From Acipenser ruthenus (Eukaryota; Chordata; Actinopteri; Acipenseriformes; Acipenseridae): a stretch of 64,000 bases of DNA. Shown piece after piece: positions 10,561 to 22,000 of this stretch. The notes beneath the pieces were generated by a model. That model saw only the letters and a list, made by a program, of their open reading frames with translations, had not been told where the DNA came from and ran no database searches. Both the position numbers and the translations under genes were made by a program. Numbering within the stretch: position 1 is the first letter of the stretch; each line of letters begins with the position of its first letter. The stretch is taken from positions 8,342,832 through 8,406,831 of the forward strand of contig NC_081241.1 of NCBI RefSeq assembly GCF_902713425.1, given 5' to 3'.

Positions 10561-11394
10561 GTAAGGCTTTTCATCCAGTAAAACATTTTATCTATAGAGA
10601 CATTCTCTCTTTTTGGATGGGCCTAACTCCTCAGTAAAAGAGTGGCTGGAGATGTATTAAATTAGTTCTTGAGTTAAAGATTCCTGATGGAGTCAGCTGG
10701 GTCCTTTGCTACATTGAAAACTGAACAGATGCACTTTGTCTTTAAAGATCAGCAGATTGCTGTTTTGAGTCTTCTGTGTGTTGTGTATGAATCCACATGT
10801 TTCAATTCTATGTTTCTATGTTTCTCTCTTTTTTATGCCCAGTAAATGAAGTTGCAGTTTACAGTCTGCAGGCTCCAGACAGGAACAGAGCTGAGTTTTT
10901 GAAATGTAAGTCTGTTTTCACTGAAACATTTGATTGAAAGATGTGTCACTCCATTGAGAGAAGAGCTAACACTACAGAACAGGGAGGGGTGGAGCTTGAG
11001 GGTAGCAATTATTATTATTTATTAGTAATTCTGAATCCATTAATCTACACTCATCTCCAACAAGTATTGGTTCAGATGAATATGTGCAGAATGACCGAGG
11101 GACGGGCATTTGTTGCCTGTTTTTCCACTCAGACCTTTCTCTCCCTAAATATCTTGGTATCCCTGAATAGATAATTATCCCATCTTTTAATACATGTACA
11201 ATGCATGTAAAACCAGTTGTGGGGTAAAATGAACAGCTATCCTGTGCTGGTAGTAAATGTATATTGCAGTATGTGACAAAGTGGTAAGTGAATCCATGTG
11301 AGTGCAGTGCAGAACGGATACAAAACAGACAGACAATTATTTTCAGGTGCAAGGATGTTTATTGATTTAATTAACACCTGTAAATAATAATAAA

Positions 11395-11580
11395 GAGGGA
11401 GTGATTTGAGGATGCAGCAGACAATGACTGATGATGCAGGGAGGAGGGAGTAGCGAGAGCAGAGAGAAGGGAGCATGGAGCAGGGAGGAGAGAGGAGAGC
11501 AGAGAGGAGGGAGCATGGAGCAGGGAGGAGGGAGCAGGGACAGATGAAGCAGGGAGGAGGGAGTGATTTGAGGATGCAGC
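11395..11580 (+). repeat. GGGAGGAGGGAGCA-type purine minisatellite, gene A intron 5
   Basis: Irregular repeats of GGAGGGAGCATGGAGCAGG on the coding strand, bounded by two copies of GGGAGTGATTTGAGGATGCAGCAGAC. The same tract is far longer at the same intron position in genes B and C. Confidence 0.85.
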
Positions 11581-11648
11581 AGACTATGACTTGATTTTCT
11601 CAGTGATTTGACTTTTCTAACTGTCTCTCTACTCTTCTCTTCAATCAG

Positions 11649-12178
11649 ATTCCTGTCAGCTCACACTGGACCCCAACACAGTGCATAGAAACCTCTGTCT
11701 GTCTGAAGGGAATAGTAAGGTGACATGGAGGGGAGAGACCCAGCAATATACTTGTCACCCAGAGAGATTTGAGAGCTGGGAACAAGTGCTTTGTAGAGAG
11801 GGTTTGTCTGGGCCTTGCTGTTACTGGGAGATTGAGTGCAGTGGGGGGTGGTCTTCTATAGGAGTCACATATAAAGGAATCAGCAGGAAAGGAGGGGATC
11901 ATTCCTGTCTCCTTGGATGCAATGACAAGTCCTGGATACTGGACTGTTCTGGTTCCAGTTACTCTGCCTGGCACAATAACAATCAAACTGCAATAACTGC
12001 CCCCCGCTCCCCCAGAATAGGAGTGTATCTTGACTTTAATGATGGCACTCTGTCATTTTATGGCGTCTCTGACACAATGACCCTCCTGCACAGATTCCAA
12101 ACCACATTCACTGAGCCGCTCTATCCTGGGTTTTATATTTTTTATGCTTCCCCTGTAACAATCTGCCAGCTGAACTAG
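11649..12178 (+). CDS. Gene A exon 6: PRY-SPRY (B30.2)
   Basis: Open to TAG. PRY has [22 protein letters not shown] has [33 protein letters not shown] and FTEPLYPGF, ending CQLN. This domain is the target-recognition module in finTRIMs. Intact in spite of the stop in exon 1, which suggests a recent lesion or use without the RING. Confidence 0.9.
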
Positions 12179-13427
12179 ACTGTTTTGTGCTGCAAGAAAA
12201 CCTTTGTATTGAACTCCCTGTCTGCCCTCTCCACTCCTCGGGTGACGGGAATGTTCAATCTGACACAACTTTGGATGAAAGTTAGGGGGTAAAACGGCGC
12301 CACCTGCAGAGTGAAATTAGGTGAATTATTTGTTTTTACACTTGGGGCCGAGACAGCCTCATTTTTACTGTTTAATCTGTCAGGTGAGTGTTTCTGTAAT
12401 TGTAAACACTCACAACTGGACAGCTGTTTCAGCATAAAATGTTCAATATGTCCAGAGTATATGTCTCAAATGTGCAGGTTTGAAAAACATGACAGGCAAG
12501 ATTCTCAGAAAACCATATTCTTGTTTTAAATTGGATTGTGTCTATCACATGTATATTTATAAATATTTATAGTATGTAGCTGAACTCGGAGGTGAAAGTA
12601 AGCCGGTATGATGCAGTACAGAGTACCGGCAAAACATTTTGTCAAGGTCAACTTCTCAAAACGATTGTTTAGGCTACATAATTGTTTCTTTGTATTTAAG
12701 CAAAAGAACTCGCAGTTCCTCAGGTACTGTTCGCGAGACTTAGGATGAAAGAGCGTGTGATCGCCATGGTAACCATCACAGGGTAGATCGGTGCAGGAAG
12801 AAGCATGCCTGATAAACTAAAAAAAAAGAAACCTATTCATCGCAGTGGAAACTCTTGCAGCTTTTGTAAACTGAAATCTTAGTGTCCTGAATTGAAGTGG
12901 ATACCAAAGACAGACATACAACTAGAATAGAATTCTAGGTAGAATGATAGACAGTGATACTAATTACTTTTAGAAAGAAAAAATAGAAACAGAAAAAAAC
13001 AACCATGAAATTGTTCCATAGCCCAGTTTCTGTGTTCTTGTGCATATATTAGCCTTTTAGTCTTGTTCCCTTTTCTTAACAGAGGTATTTTTACTGCAAC
13101 ACATCCTTTGGGTCCTCATTTCAAGACCTTCGTTCTGTTGATTTGAAGGACAACGACACCTGAGCCGTCTGCCAGTTCTTTGTCAAGTAAACCATGAGAT
13201 GCTTCACAATCAAAACCAACTATATAAGGCAACCTGACTCGGAAGTAAACTTTTCGCCCGTGGTTTGGTTCATGAGGAAACAAGTAGAGCAAAAAAAACC
13301 TTTATTTTTAGTCCTGGTCAAAAACAGTAAAAGTGTAAATCGTCCCTGTTTTGCGATTGTATCACATTTTAAAGTACAAAACTGCATTGGTGTGCTCAGC
13401 AAGACCACAGAAGAGTAATTGTTTAGG
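12179..13427 (+). other. 3' flank of gene A
   Basis: About 12190-12350 is the 3' UTR, homologous in reverse to 18460-18560 and 48030-48195 (GGGGGTAAAA...GGCGCCACCTGCAGAGTGAAA). Beyond it no coding content, RNA gene or recognised repeat was seen. Confidence 0.5.
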
Positions 13428-13430
13428 TTA

Positions 13431-13662
13431 TTATTATTTGTTTATTTAGCAGATGACTTTATCCAAGGCGACTTACAGAGACTAGGGTGTGTGAACTATG
13501 CATCAGCTGCAGAGTCACTTACAATTACGTCTCACCCGAAAGACGCAGTACAAGGAGGTTAAGTGACTTGCTCAGGGTCACACAGTGAGTCAGTGGCTGA
13601 GGTGGGATTTGAACCGGGGACCTCCAGGTTACAAGACCTTTTCTTTAACCACTGGACCACAG
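13431..13662 (-). mobile_element. tRNA-derived CORE/MIR-like SINE
   Basis: On the minus strand it begins with a tRNA-like head (GTCCAGTGGTTAAAG A box, GGTTCAAATCCCACC B box), has a core reading GTGTGACCCTGAGCAAGTCACTTAACCTCC, and ends in an L2-like tail (AAGTCGCCTTGGATAAAG...CTGCTAAATAAA). Flanked by AGGTT on both sides, a plausible target duplication. Confidence 0.8.
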
Positions 13663-15074
13663 GTTGTGTTAGCGCCACTCAGAAATAAAAACAAGATTAT
13701 GTATTATTTGTTTGATCATTCTGATTATGTGTTTGTCAAGTTAAAATGGTAATACTAAAAGCTGATCTGTATTTAAGGGACAGGAGATGGGAATGAACAA
13801 TAATACAGTACCGGTAAGAAATTAAAGTTACTTTCACCTCTGGCTGAACTATTTGGGATTTAGGTACATCTGGCAAATCTATAAAACGTGAGGCTTCATG
13901 CATACCTTTATAAAGCAATCAAGATGTATTTTCCTCATGTTATTATAATTTTGTTTATAAATTATCTCATTGGATTTCTGAAATTGTGGATAATTACCCT
14001 AACAAACATTTAATCAGATGCATCGGGTCTACTCGTTAGGCAGTTAAAAGTTTCAATATTACAATATTTTGCTTATTTTAACAATAATGTGAGTGAAATA
14101 TCTTCACAAGAAAGAAGACACTTCCATGGATATTGTAAATCACAATCAAATTGCATTACATGTTCAATCTGCCCACAGTGGAAAAGCAGAAACGTGTTTT
14201 AAGCCTGACCTTTGTCGCCCTCTTCAGGACAAACTCTGCAGCTGCGCAGAGCCTGATTGAAAGCAATTATTTTCACTTGGTGTGGTTCCAACAGAAATGT
14301 AGGGCCCTATTCACACAACCTAAAGGACTGTTCTAAGCACTGTATTATTAAAGACTCTTTATTGTTTAAATCAAGTTAAATCAAGTTGTTTAGAGAGGGG
14401 GAGCAGTTTACTGTTTATTAATTATATTGTTTATTATTATTCAAAGCACCGTTTAAGGTCAACAATCTTTATAATGAGGTTTTAAATTAAAACCAAAACA
14501 GGAATGTAAATAAGAACCATTTTAATAACCATTTTTTACATTTCTGATTTCCATTACACGAGAGTAGATGTTAGAACTTCAAGCTGATTTGAACTTGGCT
14601 CTCGCCAAGATAAGCACCAACTAAGACGTAGCTTTACAGTAAACTAATGTGATCCATATGTGTCTCCATCCATTTATGTTTCCTTCCATATGATGATGTA
14701 GATATCCTTCTGTCTGGTGTTAATGGCTGAAGTGTAATGCTGGCTCCAGGGATCAGCTTATTTTGCCTCCCTGGCGCATCAGCACACACAACGGCTGCGA
14801 TGCTGGCTCCGGGGATCAACCACAGTGCGGCCTCCCCAGCGCATCAGCATGACAACCGTCTGGATTGAGCTAAGTAGGGTATATCTCTGGGGTTTTCAAG
14901 TGGGCACCTTCCATCCTCAGTGTTTCGTCGACTAGCCCACGACACCTCAAGAGGGCTCAACGGTGATTCTGGCGTCCCAGCATCACCCCCCTCCATCCCC
15001 CACTCAACTCAAATATTTAAGTTCACAAAATCCAGATTTATTTGCAAACAGCTAAATCTTGATTCTCAAAATAA
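13663..15074. other. Spacer without recognised gene
   Basis: AT-rich spacer. At 14690-14850 a motif of about 50 bp (ATGCTGGCTCCRGGGATCA...GGCGCATCAGC) occurs twice in tandem, perhaps part of an unrecognised repeat. Nothing else supportable. Confidence 0.4.
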
Positions 15075-15987
15075 AGAAGAACATAAGAAAGTTTCCAAAC
15101 GAGAGGAGGCCCCATTCGGCGCATCTTGCTCGTTTGGTTGTTAGTAGCTTTTTGATCCCAGAATCTCATCAAGCAGAATCCCAGGGTGTCAGCTTCAACA
15201 ACATTACTGGGGAGTTGGTTCCAGACCCTCACAATTCTCTGTGTAAAAAAGTGCCTCCTATTTTCTGTTCTGAATGCCCCTTTATCTAATCTCCATTTGT
15301 GACCACTGGTCCTTGTTTCTTTTTTCAGGTCAAAGAAGTCCCCTGTGTCAATATTGTCTATACCTTTTAGAATTTTGAATGCTTGAATCAGATCACTGCG
15401 TAGTCTTCTTTGTTCAAAACTGAATAGATTCAATTATTTTAGCCTGTCTGCATACGACATGCCTTTTAAACCAAGGATAATTCTGGTTGCTCTTCTTTGC
15501 ACTCTTTCTAGAGCAGCAATATCCTTTTTGTAGCGAGGTGACCAGAACTGAACACAATATTCTAGGTGAGGTCTTACTAATGCATTGTAAAGTTTTAACA
15601 TTACTTCCCTTGATTTAAATTCAACACTTCTCACAATATATCCGAACATCTTGTTGGCCTTTTTTATAGCTTCCCCACATTGTCTAGATGAAGACATTTC
15701 TGAGTCAACATAAACTCCTAGGTCTTTTTCATAGATTCCTTCTTCAATTTCAGTATCTCCCATATGATATTTAGAATGCACATTTGTATTGCCTGCATGC
15801 AGTACCTTACACTTTTCTCTATTAAATGTAATTTGCCATATGACTGCCCAGTTCTGAATGCTGTCTAGATCATTTTGAATGACCTTTGCTGCTGCAACAG
15901 TGTTTGCCACTCCTCCTATTTTTGTGTCGTCTGCAAATTTAACAAGTTTGCTTACCATACCAGAATCTAAGTCATTAATGTAGATTT
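15075..15987 (-). mobile_element. CR1-clade LINE, ORF2 C-terminal part (5'-truncated)
   Basis: The minus strand reads GMVSKLVKFADDTKIGGVAN (the RT FADD catalytic motif), then KCKVLH, NALVRPHLEYCVQFWSPRYK, LERVQRRATRIILGLKGMSY, and after a frame change DLIQAFKILKGIDN and VRVWNQLPSNVVEAD. These are canonical CR1 RT to C-terminal motifs. Ends with the family 3' terminus CTTATGTTCTT. Confidence 0.9.
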
Positions 15988-16439
15988 ATCATTAATATTA
16001 ATCATTCAGTTATTGCAATAATATAACAGACTATGATTACATCAATTTGATTACTAATACATCCATTCAAATTCTTCAAAGTTAACTTAACATACATATT
16101 ATAAATACACACATTTCCATTTTAATATTCATTACGGGGGCTTACTTAATATTCATGTGAAAGGAGTAGGCGGGCAGTCGCGTTTTACGTGACGTAATTT
16201 TGGCGATTCCAAAAAGAATACCACATTTTGAATCCAGTATCATATCAACACAGAAAAGGCCGAGTTTTATTTTCAGCCACTAGATGGCAGTATAAACCCA
16301 TTGTTTTGGTAGCTCCCCATGGAAATCTGCATTCAAATCTCCTAAAATCTGCAGAGATAAGCGCGTTTTTCTGCAAAGATCATGTCAAAATCTGCGGCAA
16401 AGACCTTTTTTTTAATGAAAACAGTATTAATGAGTCTTA

Positions 16440-16690
16440 ATAAATAAGAAAAAGTCACAGTTATTCAATTTTTTATTAAATCACATTATTAAAATCTGAA
16501 AAAAAGAACAAACATGTTTGCCATATTTTATGGAAATCAAAGAAGAAAAAACACATACAATAAAGTAAACTTAAGATCACTTTTTTAAAACTGTTACAGC
16601 ACTGACTATTGAATGACATTTTTAAATATATATAAAACATACCAATTCTTAAAAAATCAATTAAATACAGATATGGCCAAAACATATTCC
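16440..16690 (-). repeat. Interspersed repeat, second copy
   Basis: Reverse copy of 540-770 without the TTC expansion. The adjacent phrase TATTTGCCAGCAGACC occurs at 16719 and again at 17573, pointing to further local duplication. Confidence 0.55.
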
Positions 16691-17052
16691 TACCGTGATG
16701 ATGATGGAAAGGGCGTTATTTACAATATTTGCCAGCAGACCAGGTGGATTATTTGAGACCAGCGTTTATACTAGATCTCTAGCTTCACATGTTTCATACG
16801 GTCATTGAGGAGCCGCTAACACACACAACATTCCAGCAACTGTGTTAAAAGGTGGTGTGTCAGTGGGAACTAAGTAACAGTTTTGTTTTATAACAAAATT
16901 ACATTGTATTGCACACCCTCAAGTATAAAGTGAAAGCATTATTATGGTCTTTTTATATAGACTGGTTAACAAGGATACGGTATGAAAAACGTTGGAAAAT
17001 GAACAAGCAGAAGTACACATTTGTATTTAAAACCTGAATTAGATCTACCATT

Positions 17053-17054
<2 letters not shown>

Positions 17055-17119
<65 letters not shown>
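17055..17119. repeat. (AAT)n microsatellite
   Basis: About 21 AAT units. Apparent poly-Leu and poly-Tyr frames across it are artefacts. Confidence 0.95.
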
Positions 17120-17186
17120 TTTAAATCCACTAAAAGGCAGTCCTGTAGATATCAGAACACAGGTGTGTAGGCTACCCTTACAGCAC

Positions 17187-17187
<1 letters not shown>

Positions 17188-17259
<72 letters not shown>
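17188..17259. repeat. (AAT)n microsatellite
   Basis: About 24 AAT units, 70 bp from the preceding array. Confidence 0.95.
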
Positions 17260-17260
<1 letters not shown>

Positions 17261-17446
17261 CAACTTCTAAAGTGTTGTTTAATCTCAAACTTGTACATTG
17301 TTAAAACTACAAAACTTGTTAAAATACACCAAGACGTTTGTATCTGGACTACTTTTAGTACACTTAAAATTATCAAAACTTTTAATAAGTAATAACTGCA
17401 TTAAACAAATATACAAACACGTAGGCCTACCTTAAATTACGTTTTC

Positions 17447-17448
<2 letters not shown>

Positions 17449-17504
<56 letters not shown>

Positions 17505-17525
17505 AATAATAATAATAATAATAAT
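17449..17525. repeat. Palindromic (ATT)n(AAT)n array
   Basis: About 17 ATT units switch to 7-8 AAT units, so the two parts are self-complementary and could extrude a hairpin. Confidence 0.9.
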
Positions 17526-18561
17526 TCATCCTGAGAGTCACTTTCATTGCATGGCAATGGCCTGCCATTTATTTACAATATTTGCCAGCAGACCCGGCGC
17601 GTTTTGGAGACCAGTAGTTATTTGAAGTTTTAAGGTATATTTCATCACATTTGTAATAATAAAGTGTACCAATAAACACTGCCTGTGTTAACTGTTATTC
17701 AGTTGCACTGTGTGTGTAATAAACACTGCCTGTGTTGACTGTTATTCATTAGCACTGTGTGTAGATGAAGACTCAATTTTAGACTTTTATTTTTAATTGC
17801 AGATAATGCAGATTTTTCTTTTTTTATTATCTGAGAATTTCGGGGTTTTTTTAAACTAGGATCCCTGGCAATTACTAAACATTCAGCTGAAACACGAATC
17901 AATCAATTGTCCATTTTCTTTAATCAAGGAAAACCCTTGAGAACACATTCTCATTTCAATAACGCTTTGTTACCAGACTGTGCCTTTTAGAAAGTGCTCC
18001 ATTTGTAGCCCAAAGTAATACGCTACCCATAATGCAATGCACATCATATCCACAGATATTGATGCGTGTTATAGTTACAATGTTTAGCAACAATGATGTA
18101 AATACTAAAGGCTGTGTATCATAGACCTTAGTATTTTGCTTAAAAATATTGTTAATACCTTAAAAACTATTGTATATATACATAATTGTAGTCAAAAGTT
18201 TACCCCAATGGAAATTTATCATTTCTAGAAATCTGTATATATATACAGAATCGCAGCCAGCCATGAAAAATGACGAGGCGCTTGCCCGTGCGCATTGCAA
18301 TATTAATAAGCTGTATTTGCTAAACTGCGGGCTGCCAAGGGAATGTATTATTCCTTGTTATTAGGCTGATATGTACTTCTTTCTAATCAACAGTATTACT
18401 TTGCCTCACATATATGGACAATCAACATATTTCATATGAAACCCATTCGGTGCTAAAAACAAATAATTCACCTTGTTTCACTCTGTAGGTGGCACCATTT
18501 TACCCCCTAACTTTCATCCAAAGTTGTGTCAGATTGAACATTCCCTTCAACACAAAACAGT

Positions 18562-19091
18562 CTAGTTCAGCTGGCAGATTTTTACAGTGGAATCATAATA
18601 AAGCCCAAACCCAGGATAGAGTGGCTCAGTGAATGTGGTTTGGAATCTGTGCAGGAGGGTCATTGTGTCAGATACTCCATAAAAGGACAGCGTGTCGGCA
18701 TTAAAATCCAGATACACTCCTATTCTGGAGGAGTGGGGGGCATTTATTGCAGTTTCATTGTTATTGTGCCGGGCAATGTAACTGAAACCAGAGTAGAACA
18801 AACACCACGACTTGTCATTGAATCCAAAGCCACAGGAACCATCCCCTCCTTTCCTGCTGATTCCTTTATATGTGACTCCTATAGAAGCCCCTCTCCCACT
18901 CAACCTAATCTCCCAGTAACAGCGAATCCCAGACAAACCCTCTCTGCAAAGCAATTGGGTCCGGCTCTCAAATCTCTCTGGGTGAGCAGGATATCTCTGG
19001 GTCTCTTTCAGGCATGTCACCTTTCTGTTCCCTTCAGACAGACAGAGGTTTCTATGCGCTGTGTTGGGGTCCAGTGTGAGCTGACAGGAAT
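18562..19091 (-). CDS. Gene B exon 6: PRY-SPRY (B30.2)
   Basis: Open to [62 protein letters not shown]. Compared with gene A the exposed loops differ ([27 protein letters not shown]), as expected where finTRIM SPRY domains diversify. Confidence 0.9.
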
Positions 19092-22000
19092 CTGATTGAA
19101 GAGAAGAGGAAGGGTAGAGGAGAGACGGTTAGAAAAGTCAAATCACTGAGAAAATCAACAGTCACTATCTGCCGCATCCTCAAATCACTCCCTCCTCCCT
19201 GCTTCATCAGTCTCTGCTCCCTCCTTTATGCTTCCTCCTTACTGCTCCCTCCTCCCTGCTCCCTCCTGTATGCTACTTCCTCCCTTCTCTGTCCTCCATG
19301 CTCCCTCCTCCCTCCTCTATGCTCTCTCCTCCCTCCTCTATGCTCCCTCCTCCCTGCTCCCTACTACCTCCTATATGCTCCCTCCTCCCTGTTCCCTTCT
19401 TTATGCTCCCTCCTCTCACCTGCATGCACCCTGCTGCATCCTCTCTCCTCCCTTTTCCCTGCTCCATTCTCTATGCTCCCTCCTCCCTGCTCCATCCTTC
19501 ATGCTCCCTCATCCCTCCTCTATGCTCCCTCCTCCCTCCTTTATTCTCCCTCCTCCCTGCTCCCTCCTGTATGCTCCCGCCTCCCTACTCCATGCTCCCT
19601 CCTCCCTCCTGTATGCTCCCTCCTGTATGCTCCCTCCTCCGTGCTCCCTTCTCCCTGCTCCCTCCTCCCTTTTCCCTTATTTATACTCCCTCCTCTCTCC
19701 TTTATGCCCACTCCTCCATGCTCCCTCCTGTATGCTCCCTACTCCATCCTCCCTCCACCCTGCTCCCTCCTGTATGCTCCCTACTCCCTGGTCCCTCCTT
19801 CCTCCTGTATGCTCCCTGTTCCCTCCTCCCGCCTGTATGCTCCTGTGACAGGATGGACCGAGGTTTGAGACTCAGAGACAGTGTAAAGTTCAAAAATAAA
19901 GTTTTTAATTCACAAAAATACAAAATAAACAGGCACAAGGGCCAAACAAAAAGGTTTTAAACATAAAATAAACACAAAACAAAAAGCAAAACTTACAAAA
20001 TAAATCTTCCAGGCTGGGCGTTGCCTTCACTGGTCAAAAAAAACACAGCACACACAAACACACTTCTTCTCTTCTAGAACTCTCCTTCAACTCTCTCCCC
20101 AGCCAGGGCCTCTCCCCTGGCTTTTATTCCCTGTGGCTGGAGCCCAATGAATCAATAATTGCTAATTAGTCAATTAGGGCTCCAGCCACATTCTCACATG
20201 TTTTCCTGGCAGGGAGGAATTTTAACCCCCTCCCTGCCAGTCCCAACATTGATCATAAAGACGGGGCAGTACCCCATCACATATCCCCCCCCTTGTGCCA
20301 AGCACAACATGGCCTAAATGGCCACCTCCCCCCTCAGTCTCAGTCCCGGAAGAGGGGGAAGCACAGTGTCCATGGGGGTGGCCATGGTGGGACGTCCGGC
20401 ACCACCCAATTCTTCGTGGCCGGCAGCTCCCTCTTCCGGGGCTCCGGCCACACACCATCTTGCCGCGAAAGTGCCGCTGGGGGAGCTGGTCTCCTGACCT
20501 CCCTCCCCCTCTTCATGGCCAGCAACTCCCCTCCGTGGGGCTCCGGCAATAGTGTAGCAACCCCAGGCGAAGCAGGATCCCCGAAGACCCCAAGCGACGG
20601 CAGCAGCAGCGGACCCTCGGGAGGCGACGGCAGCAGCAGCGGACCCTCGGGAGGCGACGGCAGCAGCAGCGGACCCTCGGGAGGCGACGGCAGCAGCAGC
20701 GGACCCTCGGGAGGCGACGGCAGCAGCAGCGGACCCTCGGGAGGCGACGGCAGCAGCAGCGGACCCTCGGGAGGCGACGGCAGCAGCAGCGGACCCTCGG
20801 GAGGCGACGGCAGCAGCAGCGGACCCTCGGGAGGCGGAGACGGGAACGGCGGCCCGGCTCCCTCTGGTGGCGGAGGCGGGAACGGCGGCCCGTCTCCCTC
20901 TGGTGGCGGAGGCGAGAACGGCGGCCCGGCTCCCTCTGGTGGCGGAGGCGGGAACGGCGGCCCGGCTCCCTCTGGTGGCGGAGGCGGGAACGGCGGCCCG
21001 GCTCCCTCTGGTGGCGGAGGCGGGAACGGCGGCCCGGCTCCCTCTGCTGGCGGAGGCGGGAACGGCGGCCCGTCTCCCTCTGCTGGCGGAGGTGGGAACG
21101 GCGGCCCGTCTCCCTCTGCTGGCGGAGGCGGGAACAACGGCTCGTCTCCCTCTGCTGGCGGAGGCGGGAACGGCGGCTCGTCTCCCTCTGCTGGCGGAGG
21201 CGGGAACGGCGGCTCGTCTCCCTCTGCTGGCGGAGGCGGGAACGGAGGCCCGTCTCCCTCTGCTGGCGGAGGCGGGAACAACAACAACAACTCGTCTCCC
21301 TCTGCTGGCGGAGGCGGGAACAGCAACTCGTCTCCCTCTGCTGGCGGAGGCGGGAACAGCAACTCGTCTCCCTCTGCTGGCGGAGGCGGGAACAGCAACT
21401 CGTCTCCCTCTGCTGGCGGAGGCGGGAACAGCAGCTCTTCTCCCTCTGCTGGCGGTGGAGGGAGAAACAGCTCCGGTTGTTCCCCATCTGCTGGCGGTGG
21501 AGGGAAGACAGCTCCGACTGTTGCCCCTCTGCTGGCGGTGGAGGGATAGACAGCTCCGACTGTTCCCCCTCTGCTGGCGGTGGAGGTGGGAACAGCCTAT
21601 ATTCTTCCCCTGCGGGTCCCTTCAGCCCTGGGCCTGTGGGCTTCCCCTTCTCGGGCCGTGGACGCACCGACTCCTCCCGCTCGGGCCGTGGACGCACCGA
21701 CTCCTCCCGCTCGGGCCGTGGACGCACCGACTCCTCCCGCTCGGGCCGTGGACGCACCGACTCCTCCCGCTCGGGCCGTGGACGCACCGACTCCTCCCGC
21801 TCGGGCTCCTCCCTCTCGGGCTGTGGACGTTCGGGCTCCTCCCTCTCGGGCTGTGGACGTTCGGGCTCCTCCCTCTCGGGCTGTGGACGTTCGGGCTCCT
21901 CCCTCTCGGGCTGTGGACGTTCGGGCTCCTCCCTCTCGGGCTGTGGACGTTCGGGCTCCCCCTCTCTGGGCGACGGCAGCGGCCCCCCCTCTCTGGGCGA

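Larger units (their letters stand above)
6542..12178 (+). pseudogene. TRIM gene A (finTRIM-like), RING interrupted by a stop codon
   Basis: Six coding exons with proper splice sites: 6542-7123, 9242-9337, 9527-9760, 9917-10076, 10843-10905, 11649-12178; total 1665 nt. Product order is RING, B-box 1, B-box 2, coiled coil, PRY-SPRY, as in E3 ubiquitin ligases of the finTRIM group. Codon 57 is TAG where genes B and C have GAG, directly after the last RING cysteine; all other exons are open. The next in-frame ATG is codon 70 (6749), so a RING-less protein starting at B-box 1 is conceivable. The upstream IRF-like motif seen in genes B and C is degraded here. Probably a pseudogene or a null allele; a sequencing error at one base cannot be excluded. 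Confidence 0.85.

Noticed and set aside
17054-17376. Poly-Leu, poly-Tyr and poly-Asn frames across (AAT)n arrays (also 9212-9835, 26876-27117, 33680-33962, 59516-59729)
   Set aside because: Simple-sequence translation; real TRIM exons next to them end at splice donors before the array.
19228-19960. Long plus-strand frames of Leu/Pro/Ser/Cys repeats (also 48975-49880 and 50850-51320)
   Set aside because: They are translations of the CTCCCTCC minisatellite in TRIM intron 5 or 4; all frames are open and no unique sequence is encoded.
20293-21549. Plus-strand 418-codon Gly/Ser/Pro-rich frame and a 604-codon overlapping frame inside the LTR element
   Set aside because: Open because the repeat units are multiples of three. 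Transcription of the element runs on the minus strand as judged by primer site and polypurine tract, and the zinc knuckles are on that strand.
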